DNA of 64,000 nt, from NCBI RefSeq assembly GCF_014648035.1, contig NZ_BMQI01000012.1:1-64000 (forward strand). Reading direction: 5' to 3'. This document shows, in pieces, positions 9,906 through 17,991 of the stretch. This DNA is from Shewanella algicola (GTDB taxonomy: Bacteria; Pseudomonadota; Gammaproteobacteria; Enterobacterales; Shewanellaceae). Under the pieces are notes generated by a model, which was not told where the DNA came from, searched no databases, and saw only the letters and a list, made by a program, of their open reading frames with translations. The position numbers were made by a program, and so were the translations under genes. How positions within the stretch are numbered: the stretch's first letter is position 1; each line of letters opens with the position of its first letter.

Positions 9906-11234
9906 ATGATGTTATCTAAGCGCCTTAAACTCACTGCGATGCTTTGCTCAATACTGACCTTTGTTGTTGGATTGTCGTTGGTGCAGGTACATAATTATCA
10001 ACAACAAATTTATCGTCAGCTTAACTACTCGATGAAGCTGCAACTGAAAATTGACAGTTTGCGCAGCCAACTTTGGCTGTATCAAGAATACACAGATGAA
10101 CAAGGATTGACAGAACTGAACAATCGACAAGCTGAATTAGCCTCTGAGTTGTCGCAAAACATTGATTGGGATCCACAGCAAAAGCTCATTATTCAAAATA
10201 TTAATCGGCTTAATACCAATGTGAGAACCTTAATTAATACTCAAAATAACTACCATAATCCGCAAGCCGCTCAACCCATCACACTGGCAGCAGAACGTTT
10301 ATTTAAAGCCAAGTACAGTATGGTCATTGAAGAGATGACCGAAGAAATGTTTCGTTTACATCAATTTTCAGTCACCCAGGCCAAAACCAAGCAACAAACC
10401 CTATTATGGTTAGTCGGAGCCATATTACTGATGCTCGCATTATTAGTCACAGCATGGTCATTTATGACCTTAACCCGCTTTAAAAAAGGTTTAGCATCGT
10501 TAAATAGCGGTATGGAGGCTCTCGCCTCAGGTGATTTAACCAGTCGAATTGTGTTTAGCGATGCAGACGAGCTGTCTGCACTGGCCCATAACTTTAACTT
10601 AATGAAACAATCACTCACTCAAATTACCGTTAAAAAAGATAGCCTTAAACAGGAGGTTGACCGGCAAACCCATAAGCTCATTGAACAACAAGAACGGCTT
10701 ATTTTTTTGGCGGAGCATGATGAATTAACCGGCATATATAATCGCCGTGCTTTTATTAAAAAAATCGACAACGCCATTCCCAGAGACTTACGCTCAGATA
10801 ATCAAGCGGCTTTATTGTTTATCGACCTCAATAAATTTAAGCAAATTAATGATTCACTCGGTCATAGCATTGGTGATGAAGTCATAGTCACTATTGCACA
10901 GCGCTTAATAAAAAACCTCAGGTCAACGGATATTGCAGGCAGGCTCGGGGGAGATGAATTTGTTGTCTGGCTCGATTTAATCAGTGAGCCAATTAATATC
11001 GATCAAAAAATTGAGCAACTATTAAACACCATCAAAAAACCGATCAAAATTGCAGACAACACCTTTGAAGTAGGGGCAAGCATTGGTATTAGCATATTAC
11101 CCAAAAATGGACTCAGTAGCCGCGAGCTTATTAGCGCCGCAGATACAGCAATGTATCAAGCCAAAGCCAATCATAACCTCGACTATTGCTACTACACCGA
11201 TGATCACGGAGTCACGATTTTAGCAACCTCGTAA
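9906..11234 (+). CDS. Membrane HAMP-GGDEF diguanylate cyclase
   Basis: Predicted inner-membrane diguanylate cyclase of 442 residues. It has a first transmembrane helix at about 9-28, a periplasmic helical segment of roughly 130 residues, a second helix near 163-183, a HAMP domain (about 190-240), a short coiled coil and a GGDEF domain from about 265. The active site GRLGGDEFVVW is intact and an RxxD inhibitory site (RSTD) stands exactly five residues before it, so a feedback-inhibited active enzyme is expected. It starts 3 bp after the solute-binding gene and is almost certainly cotranscribed. The small periplasmic domain could contact the lipoprotein. Its 3' end overlaps the convergent gene at 11204-11764 by 31 bp. 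Confidence 0.92.
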   Translation: MMLSKRLKLTAMLCSILTFVVGLSLVQVHNYQQQIYRQLNYSMKLQLKIDSLRSQLWLYQEYTDEQGLTELNNRQAELASELSQNIDWDPQQKLIIQNINRLNTNVRTLINTQNNYHNPQAAQPITLAAERLFKAKYSMVIEEMTEEMFRLHQFSVTQAKTKQQTLLWLVGAILLMLALLVTAWSFMTLTRFKKGLASLNSGMEALASGDLTSRIVFSDADELSALAHNFNLMKQSLTQITVKKDSLKQEVDRQTHKLIEQQERLIFLAEHDELTGIYNRRAFIKKIDNAIPRDLRSDNQAALLFIDLNKFKQINDSLGHSIGDEVIVTIAQRLIKNLRSTDIAGRLGGDEFVVWLDLISEPINIDQKIEQLLNTIKKPIKIADNTFEVGASIGISILPKNGLSSRELISAADTAMYQAKANHNLDYCYYTDDHGVTILATS

Positions 11235-11764
11235 GTTTGCGTATTCCAATCAAAATAATATTCAACGCCTTGCCACTCGTAAACCGTACCATTGTCGGTT
11301 TGAATCACTTTGGCGTTTTCAGGTAAGCGACTCAAGCCACTGCTCACTTCAGTGTATGTTGTAGTTTGCTGCGGCGCAGCATTAACCGTAACAGGCTGCT
11401 CAACCGTGCGATATTGAGTACTTGGTATCGGGTTTATTACACTGTATGGGTAAACACCCCGATAATGATTAATACCCCATCCATAATTAAAGTGGCTATT
11501 AATGCCATTGCGCCAACTAATACCAATACTTGGGCCCCAACCGTAATTGTTCCAACCCAGTCCCCAGCGCCAAGGGTTGTATCGAGTATGAGATTGACGA
11601 TGCTTAGGCCGATGATGCTGTCCTCTCACAGAGTGAGACTCACGGTTAAGTCGTTCATCATTCAGTGGTGCTTTAGCCTGTACAGGTAAAATGGCACAGA
11701 CACACAAACAGGCACTGACAACAGCTGTGCTCAGTAATACTCGGGAATTGTTTATGTTCATCAC
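11204..11764 (-). CDS. Exported Trp/Gly/Asn/Tyr-rich protein, DUF6515-like
   Basis: Exported protein of 186 residues with a signal peptide (hydrophobic core VVSACLCVCAILPV, cleavage after VQAKA). A basic His/Arg stretch follows, then a central segment rich in Trp, Gly, Asn and Tyr (NPWRWGLGWNNYGWG) and a conserved-looking C-terminus, LPENAKVIQTDNGTVYEWQG. This resembles small periplasmic proteins annotated DUF6515, whose function is unknown. The gene overlaps the convergent cyclase gene by 31 bp at its 3' end. A membrane-surface or metal-binding role can only be guessed. Confidence 0.75.
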   Translation of the reverse strand: MMNINNSRVLLSTAVVSACLCVCAILPVQAKAPLNDERLNRESHSVRGQHHRPKHRQSHTRYNPWRWGLGWNNYGWGPSIGISWRNGINSHFNYGWGINHYRGVYPYSVINPIPSTQYRTVEQPVTVNAAPQQTTTYTEVSSGLSRLPENAKVIQTDNGTVYEWQGVEYYFDWNTQTYEVAKIVTP

Positions 11765-11902
11765 TCACCTCTCACAAGCGCATCGATATAAGTTATTTTA
11801 CGCTAAGTCCGGATAAAGTCGATATCCACCATTTTGCTTAACCCTATATTAGAAAAATGCTATAGTGCGCGCCATATTGGATTTGATATTCAGGCGGTAA
11901 CC

Positions 11903-13384
11903 ATGAGTTTTAAGGATTTACGCAGCTTCATAGCGCATTTAGAAGCCAGTGGTGAACTCAAACGTATTAGTCACCCTGTTGACCCTTATTTAGAAATGAC
12001 TGAGATTGCTGATCGTGTTTTACGATCGGGCGGTCCCGCGCTGTTATTCGAAAACCCAACCAATCACACCATGCCGGTATTGGCCAATCTATTTGGCACC
12101 CCAAAACGTGTTGCTATGGCATTAGGTAAAGACGACCCCATTGCACTGCGTGAAGTGGGTGAATTATTAGCATTTTTAAAAGAGCCTGAACCACCAAGCG
12201 GCTTTAAAGATGCGATTGCTAAAATCCCGATGTTTAAGCAGGCATTAAATATGCCGCCCAAAACGGTACGCAATCCCCCTTGTCAGCAAGTGGTTAAAAC
12301 CGGAGATGAGGTTGATCTCACAACTTTACCGATCCAACATTGTTGGCCAGGAGATGTTGCGCCATTGGTCACCTGGGGCTTAACCATTACCAAAGGTCCG
12401 CGCCAAAAACGTCAAAATTTGGGGATTTATCGTCAGCAACTATTGGGTAAAAACAAACTCATTATGCGCTGGTTAGATCACCGTGGCGGCGCGTTAGACT
12501 TTAAAGACTTTAAGCAACAACATCCCGGCGAACGTTATCCAGTGGTAGTGGCATTAGGCAGTGACCCTGTCACGATTTTAGGTGCCGTAACCCCTGTACC
12601 AGATTCAATGAGCGAATACGCCTTTGCAGGTTTACTGCGCGGCGAGCGCACCGAAGTTTGTAAAGCCATTAGCTGCGATTTAGAAGTCCCTGCCACCAGC
12701 GAAATCATTTTAGAAGGCTATATCGACCCGGATGAAACCGCGGAAGAAGGCCCATATGGCGATCACACTGGTTATTATAACGAAACCGACTCATTCCCAG
12801 TATTTACGGTAACCCATATCACTCACCGTAAAGATGCGATTTATCACAGTACCTATACCGGCCGTCCACCTGATGAACCTGCCATGTTGGGTGTTGCATT
12901 AAACGAAGTGTTTGTGCCGATTTTGCGTAAGCAATACCCTGAGATTGTCGACTTTTACTTACCGCCAGAAGGCTGTTCGTATCGCATGGCAATCATATCC
13001 ATTCGCAAACAATACCCAGGACATGCCAAACGGGTCATGATGGGCGCGTGGTCTTTCTTACGCCAATTTATGTACACTAAGTTTATTGTCATTGTTGACG
13101 AAGATGTCAATTGCCGTGATTGGCAGGATGTCATTTGGGCCATTACGACTCGTATGGACCCAACCCGCGATACCATGCTGGTTGACAATACCCCAATTGA
13201 TTATCTCGACTTTGCCTCGCCAGTGGCAGGCTTGGGGTCAAAAATGGGCTTAGATGCTACAAACAAATGGCCAGGTGAAACCACCCGCGAATGGGGCACA
13301 CCAATTGTGATGGACCCTGAAGTGAAACAAAAAGTGGATCAAATTTGGGATGATCTCGGCATAGACGACATACCTACATTATAG
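11903..13384 (+). CDS. ubiD: UbiD, 3-octaprenyl-4-hydroxybenzoate decarboxylase
   Basis: Decarboxylase of ubiquinone biosynthesis that removes the carboxyl group of the polyprenyl-hydroxybenzoate ring; the family uses prenylated FMN. From the ATG at 11903 it has 493 residues, the usual length, beginning [20 protein letters not shown]; a longer in-frame reading from 11834 lacks homology and a ribosome-binding site, while AGGCGG precedes 11903. The family segments [16 protein letters not shown] and [11 protein letters not shown] are present. The fre gene follows, an arrangement also seen in E. coli. No ubiX is in the window; ubiA lies about 4.5 kb away on the other strand. Confidence 0.97.
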   Translation: MSFKDLRSFIAHLEASGELKRISHPVDPYLEMTEIADRVLRSGGPALLFENPTNHTMPVLANLFGTPKRVAMALGKDDPIALREVGELLAFLKEPEPPSGFKDAIAKIPMFKQALNMPPKTVRNPPCQQVVKTGDEVDLTTLPIQHCWPGDVAPLVTWGLTITKGPRQKRQNLGIYRQQLLGKNKLIMRWLDHRGGALDFKDFKQQHPGERYPVVVALGSDPVTILGAVTPVPDSMSEYAFAGLLRGERTEVCKAISCDLEVPATSEIILEGYIDPDETAEEGPYGDHTGYYNETDSFPVFTVTHITHRKDAIYHSTYTGRPPDEPAMLGVALNEVFVPILRKQYPEIVDFYLPPEGCSYRMAIISIRKQYPGHAKRVMMGAWSFLRQFMYTKFIVIVDEDVNCRDWQDVIWAITTRMDPTRDTMLVDNTPIDYLDFASPVAGLGSKMGLDATNKWPGETTREWGTPIVMDPEVKQKVDQIWDDLGIDDIPTL

Positions 13385-13462
13385 CCAAAGTGATCCCCCT
13401 TAGAGGCGATTAGCTATAATGAAGCGATTGAAGATATTTAAAAAGGGCATAAAGGACGTTAG

Positions 13463-14161
13463 ATGAAAACCATTCGTTGTCAGATTGAAAAAGTCACCCC
13501 GTTTAATGACGCGGTTTACCAAGTATTGTTGAAACCAGAAACCGCCTTTGACTTTAAGGCTGGCCAATACTTGAGTGTGGTCATGGGTGAAAAAGACAAA
13601 CGTCCTTTTTCTATTGCTTCTGCACCTAATGCTGAATTAATAGAATTACACATTGGCGCTGCAGTAAGCGAAAGCTACCCAATGCAAGTAGTAGAGCGTC
13701 TAAAAACCTCAACGCATATCGACATTGAAGCCCCAGCTGGTGACGCATATTTACGTAGCGACAGCCACAGACCACGCATTTTAATTGCCGGCGGCACAGG
13801 TTTCTCTTACATCAAAAGTATTGTTGAGCAACAAATAGCTAACGGTGAAACCGTCAACACTAAGTTTTATTGGGGTTGCCGCAATGAAGATGCCATGTAC
13901 TATCAAGAAATTGCCCGTAAATGGCATACAGAAAACGAATGGCTAGAGTTTATCCCAACCATCGAAGAAGTCAGCGAGACCTGGCAAGGTAAACAAGCTA
14001 ACCTGCTTGAACAGATTAAGCATGATTTTATCAGCTTAAATGGTTACGACATTTACATCGCTGGCCGTTTTGACATGGTAGGCGCTGCACGTGAGTTATT
14101 CCGCGAACTTGGTGTTGAAGAAGCACACTTATATGGCGATGCTTTCGCATTTATTAAATAA
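13463..14161 (+). CDS. fre: NAD(P)H-flavin reductase Fre
   Basis: Flavin reductase of 232 residues (E. coli Fre has 233) that passes electrons from NAD(P)H to free flavins. The flavin-binding motif RPFSIASAP and the nucleotide-binding segment ILIAGGTGFSYIKSI are present, and the C-terminus LYGDAFAFIK fits the family. The start has AAAGGA upstream. The gene follows ubiD by 78 bp and ends before a clear terminator. The pairing suggests supply of reduced flavin, relevant to the flavin-dependent UbiX/UbiD step, which is an inference. Confidence 0.95.
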   Translation: MKTIRCQIEKVTPFNDAVYQVLLKPETAFDFKAGQYLSVVMGEKDKRPFSIASAPNAELIELHIGAAVSESYPMQVVERLKTSTHIDIEAPAGDAYLRSDSHRPRILIAGGTGFSYIKSIVEQQIANGETVNTKFYWGCRNEDAMYYQEIARKWHTENEWLEFIPTIEEVSETWQGKQANLLEQIKHDFISLNGYDIYIAGRFDMVGAARELFRELGVEEAHLYGDAFAFIK

Positions 14162-14195
14162 GTATTGAGCGTCTGTTATGGCTCACTACGCCCAT

Positions 14196-14224
14196 AAAAA
14201 ACCGGCAATCTTGTCGGTTTTTTT
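14196..14224 (+). terminator. Rho-independent terminator after fre
   Basis: Hairpin AAAAAACCG / CGGTTTTTT with a U-rich 3' side, 34 bp after the fre stop codon. Confidence 0.75.
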
Positions 14225-14274
14225 ATCGCATTCAATTTATTATTTTTAAACATTTTTACGATTAAGGTAGCCCG

Positions 14275-14853
14275 ATGAAACTCAGCCAATTAACTCAACC
14301 TATTTTTGACCACCTATACCGCGATATCTTTGAGTTTCGCAGCACCTTTGATTTACCCGTTAACGATTCAACAAGCCTTGATGATCAGGCCGACACCCTA
14401 CACACCTCATTAATTATTGAGGAAATGACCGAGTTGACAGAAGCAGATTCGCGTATTGAACAAGCAGATGCAATTGTAGACTCTGTCTATGTATTAATGG
14501 GTCGTCTAGTGCACCTAGGTGCCGCTCAGGTGAGCGATCGTATCGAGATAAGCTATCTTATCGATTTACTATTGAACGTGGCTAAAAACCGCGAAATCGA
14601 TTTCATTAAATGTTGGGATGAAGTCCACTCTAGCAACATGAGTAAAGTGTGCCGCAATGAGCAAGAACTTAATGAAACCATAGCCCATTACGCCCAACAA
14701 GGTGTTGAGATTGTTGGCAGCAAAAAAGGCGAGTTTATCATCGCTAAGTGCGCTAAAGATGTCGATATGGGGGGGAAAGTTGTTCGCCAGGGCAAAGTGC
14801 TAAAGTCAATTTATTACCGCCCAGCAGACTTAACGAGCCTAGTGCAAAATTAA
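14275..14853 (+). CDS. PRA-PH/MazG-like nucleotide pyrophosphohydrolase
   Basis: Cytoplasmic protein of 192 residues that fits the all-alpha NTP pyrophosphatase (PRA-PH) superfamily. It has the metal-site helices SLIIEEMTELTEA (EExxE) and EQADAIVDSVYVLMG (ExxD), then KCWDEVHSSNMSKVC, which places a further acidic residue near the site, and a C-terminal extension of about 50 residues. It probably hydrolyses a nucleoside triphosphate, but the substrate is not evident. AAGG precedes the ATG. The gene stands alone between two terminators. Confidence 0.7.
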   Translation: MKLSQLTQPIFDHLYRDIFEFRSTFDLPVNDSTSLDDQADTLHTSLIIEEMTELTEADSRIEQADAIVDSVYVLMGRLVHLGAAQVSDRIEISYLIDLLLNVAKNREIDFIKCWDEVHSSNMSKVCRNEQELNETIAHYAQQGVEIVGSKKGEFIIAKCAKDVDMGGKVVRQGKVLKSIYYRPADLTSLVQN

Positions 14854-14866
14854 TAGAACTCATTTA

Positions 14867-14906
14867 CCCCATAAAAATGCGCTTATAATGCGCATTTTTT
14901 ATGGGG
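14867..14906. terminator. Bidirectional terminator
   Basis: Long inverted repeat (CCCCATAAAAATGCGC and its complement GCGCATTTTTTATGGGG) between convergent genes. It serves the pyrophosphohydrolase on the plus strand and the membrane protein on the minus strand. Confidence 0.8.
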
Positions 14907-14916
14907 TTTATGCCGC

Positions 14917-15927
14917 TTACGATAATTTAGCGCTATTGAGCGTATTCATTAACTGCTGCGGCTCATCGACACTCAAATGTATCACTGTCATCGGTTCGGG
15001 TAACTGCCCCATACCGCCATGGTAAATAACCGGGCGATTTAGCTTAATAGTGACGTTACTTTGCCCCCCACCAATACTTATCGTCTCAGCATCCTCCTGA
15101 TTTATTTCGGCTAACGGCTGATTTGTGACATCGGCAATATCAGTAAGGTTAATCACCATAAAGCCCCACAAAGAATTGTTAATCACTAAGTTATCTCTCA
15201 TTAAATACAACGAGTAATAACGCGACAATCTGTGGTTAGCCACCATAGACATTAATGTGTAGCCAATAATGCTCGAGACAATAATCGCCACCCACTCGCT
15301 CCACGACACCAGTAAAAAATAACTGCTACATGATGCAATAATGCAACCGGTTAACATCAACCACACATGCCAGCGTGCGGCACTCTTAAGGTTAATGTTG
15401 GCAATGGCAGGCGGATGATTGCGTGAAAACCACGGAATAGCATAAAACCAGTTTGTAGCTTCGCTCGCCATAATCAGCGCAATCGTTAAACTTTTATCAT
15501 CGCCTTCACGATAGGTTTCAACCGCGCCCACTCTAGGGTCGCCCTTAAGCTTGCGTACCTTTAATAATCCACGCACTACACTCACAATCAAATACAATTC
15601 AATAATGAGTAACACGGCAATAATCGGGTAGCGTAACCAGGCTATAAATTCAAAGTAGTGCGCTATTTCAGCAGGAAAGCTTAACCGTGCAACCAGGCTG
15701 CTTAAACTGAAAATAACAATTATCTTCCACTGTTTTTGAGCACCCTTTTTAATAATGCAATACCAATAACCCAATGGCAGTAATATAAAATACAGTGCAG
15801 AAATAAGGTACAAAGCTCGTTTGTCTGCATCGTTAGCTAACGTCTCTGGCGTCCAGTTAACACCTATCACGAAACTGAATATCATTAAGGCTAAAAAAAC
15901 TAACCGGTACTTTATTGTTGCTCTCAT
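14917..15927 (-). CDS. Polytopic membrane protein of unknown function
   Basis: Hydrophobic protein of 336 residues with about six predicted membrane segments, among them YRLVFLALMIFSFVIGV, LYLISALYFILLPLGYWY, PIIAVLLIIELYLIVSVV and WHVWLMLTGCIIASC. The C-terminal 90 residues are soluble (TISIGGGQSNVTIKLNRPV) and could form a beta-rich PH-like domain. No family was recognised. AAGGA stands ten bases before the ATG. It is separated from the esterase gene by about 200 bp. Confidence 0.7.
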   Translation of the reverse strand: MRATIKYRLVFLALMIFSFVIGVNWTPETLANDADKRALYLISALYFILLPLGYWYCIIKKGAQKQWKIIVIFSLSSLVARLSFPAEIAHYFEFIAWLRYPIIAVLLIIELYLIVSVVRGLLKVRKLKGDPRVGAVETYREGDDKSLTIALIMASEATNWFYAIPWFSRNHPPAIANINLKSAARWHVWLMLTGCIIASCSSYFLLVSWSEWVAIIVSSIIGYTLMSMVANHRLSRYYSLYLMRDNLVINNSLWGFMVINLTDIADVTNQPLAEINQEDAETISIGGGQSNVTIKLNRPVIYHGGMGQLPEPMTVIHLSVDEPQQLMNTLNSAKLS

Positions 15928-16132
15928 TCAATACTCATCCTTGGGCTATTTTAATCACATTAATACCGTGTTCTAAGTAACCTAAACTCAGGTTAAGTAT
16001 TGATATTGGGGTAATATGAATTTAAACAAGTTGTTAACATAACAATAAACCCGCCCTGCCACGAGGTAGGTTGCATACTAAGTTGTTACAAGAAATGACC
16101 GATACCTATGAGCTCGCTTTATCTAGCTTAAG

Positions 16133-17062
16133 TTAATCAGTACGTTTAAATAGCCACGACAAACCGTGAATCGCTGTCGTTGGAAACGCCATTGCATGAT
16201 CTGCTTCTGGGATAACCAAGAGTTTTAATTGCAATGTACCCGCGTGAGTGGAGGGGTGAGAGTGAAGGGTTTGATAAAACGCCTGCGCGTCGGCCACCAT
16301 TTGATGATTATCGTGGGTATAAGGCGGTCTTTCTAATTCGCCAATACCAATAAAGACCTTAGCGGATATGGCGCGAATTTGGCTAACGCCTTGAATAAAT
16401 TGCTTTAACAAGTGCTTATTATCAAACCACAATGAAGGGCTGCCCAGCACATAGTTGGTAAATAATGTAGGTTGCTCCAGTAACACATATGCACCAAATA
16501 ACCCTCCGAGCGAATTCCCCATAAAGGTATTTTGCTGGGTATCTACTCGATATTGATGTTCAACAAAAGGCATTACAGTTTCGCGTATAAAACGGAGGTG
16601 TCGCTTTGCCTCACCCGTGTTGAGCTTCCAGCTAGAGTCATGGCTTGGGGTATAATCTCGAATACGACTCGAGGCCCCTTTACTGCCCTTTTGATAGCCA
16701 ATAGCGACCAAAATCGCCTGATGCATCACATTGCTATTCATGGGGAATCGCGTTGCGCCAGAGACCACTTGCATACTGTACATGCCATCTGTCATGTAGA
16801 TAACAGGGTAATAGTGCGTGCTATTTTGCTGATAATTTTTAGGTAATTTGATCATCAACTGATAGTCACGACTGTCATCTTTAAGGGTAAATTGCTGGGT
16901 GCGGGGAATATTAACTACAGCAGCTGACGCATATGCTTCGGCCCACTGACTCGCAAGTTGTGATGGTACATTGTGGCTGTTTTCAGCACTAACAACCAAA
17001 CTATACAGTGATAAATAACCACAGCACAACAAGCCAACAAAATGGTATAGCGTATTCATCAT
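16133..17062 (-). CDS. Exported alpha/beta hydrolase, esterase D / Fes-like
   Basis: Secreted or periplasmic hydrolase of about 309 residues. A signal peptide precedes a PF00756-type alpha/beta fold: YYPVIYMTDGMYSM near the oxyanion region, nucleophile elbow GNSLGGLFGAY, and the likely catalytic His in EADHAMAFP. Members hydrolyse siderophore esters or other acyl esters; the substrate is unknown here. The longest reading begins with TTG at 17068, and the ATG at 17062 or 17059 is more likely. It lies 32 bp behind ubiA and may be cotranscribed with uvrD-ubiA, although the functions are unrelated. Confidence 0.8.
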   Translation of the reverse strand: MMNTLYHFVGLLCCGYLSLYSLVVSAENSHNVPSQLASQWAEAYASAAVVNIPRTQQFTLKDDSRDYQLMIKLPKNYQQNSTHYYPVIYMTDGMYSMQVVSGATRFPMNSNVMHQAILVAIGYQKGSKGASSRIRDYTPSHDSSWKLNTGEAKRHLRFIRETVMPFVEHQYRVDTQQNTFMGNSLGGLFGAYVLLEQPTLFTNYVLGSPSLWFDNKHLLKQFIQGVSQIRAISAKVFIGIGELERPPYTHDNHQMVADAQAFYQTLHSHPSTHAGTLQLKLLVIPEADHAMAFPTTAIHGLSWLFKRTD

Positions 17063-17094
17063 ATTCAAGCATCCATGCCCATATTAGTAACGAA

Positions 17095-17955
17095 CTAAAC
17101 GAGATAATCTAGCGACAGTGCGATAAACAGTACCATCCCAGCCCAGTTATTATTTAAAAATGCCTTAAAACAAGGGGCACGTTCTCGGCGGTAAATTAAC
17201 CCTTGCTGATATACTGCAAAACCAATAAAGCTCACAATGCCTAAAGCGTAAATCATGCCACGCTCGGCCATCAACCCAGCCATCACAAAACAACCTAAAG
17301 CCGCTAATTGAAACAAGCCGATAATATGTCGATCAAAGCGGCCAAATAAAATCGCGGTAGACTTAATCCCCACCTTTAAATCATCATCACGATCGACCAT
17401 GGCATACATGGTGTCGTACGCGACAGTCCAGCACCAATTAGCCATAAACAGCCACCATGCTTCGACTGGGACCTCGCCTAATTGCGCGGCGTACGCCATC
17501 GGTATAGACCAACTCCACACTATGCCTAAAAACATCTGTGGCATATTGGTTACCCGCTTCATAAACGGGTACATTATGGTCAAAATAATCCCCACAACCG
17601 ATAGTTGTACCACCAACATATTAAGCCAAAGCACTAAACTAAATGCCGCTAAACCAAGCACAACAAATAAGCTTAATGCCTCTTTGGTGCTGACCTCACC
17701 TGACACCAATGGTCGCATATTAGTACGCTCAACATGGGCATCTAAATTGCGGTCTGCATAGTCATTAATAATGCAGCCATTAGCGCGCATGATCACCACA
17801 CCAATAATAAATATAATCAGCACTTTAGTATCTGGCATACCTTGGGCAGCCAACACCAGTGCCATTAAACATGGCCAAAATAAAAGTAGTGTGCCAATGG
17901 GCCTATCAATGCGCATTAAGCGGGCGTAGGCCCGTAATTTGTCAGATAATGACAT
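17095..17955 (-). CDS. ubiA: 4-hydroxybenzoate octaprenyltransferase UbiA
   Basis: Integral membrane prenyltransferase that attaches the polyprenyl tail to 4-hydroxybenzoate, an early step of ubiquinone synthesis. The first Asp-rich Mg2+-prenyl diphosphate motif is [15 protein letters not shown] and the second is [13 protein letters not shown]; about eight hydrophobic segments surround them. The ATG at 17955 gives 286 residues, close to the family norm, and has GGAGAG upstream; an upstream GTG at 17988 would add eleven residues. It starts 36 bp after uvrD on the same strand. Confidence 0.96.
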   Translation of the reverse strand: MSLSDKLRAYARLMRIDRPIGTLLLFWPCLMALVLAAQGMPDTKVLIIFIIGVVIMRANGCIINDYADRNLDAHVERTNMRPLVSGEVSTKEALSLFVVLGLAAFSLVLWLNMLVVQLSVVGIILTIMYPFMKRVTNMPQMFLGIVWSWSIPMAYAAQLGEVPVEAWWLFMANWCWTVAYDTMYAMVDRDDDLKVGIKSTAILFGRFDRHIIGLFQLAALGCFVMAGLMAERGMIYALGIVSFIGFAVYQQGLIYRRERAPCFKAFLNNNWAGMVLFIALSLDYLV

Positions 17956-17991
17956 TGATGTTGTCTCTCCGTGATATTGCACACTCACTCC

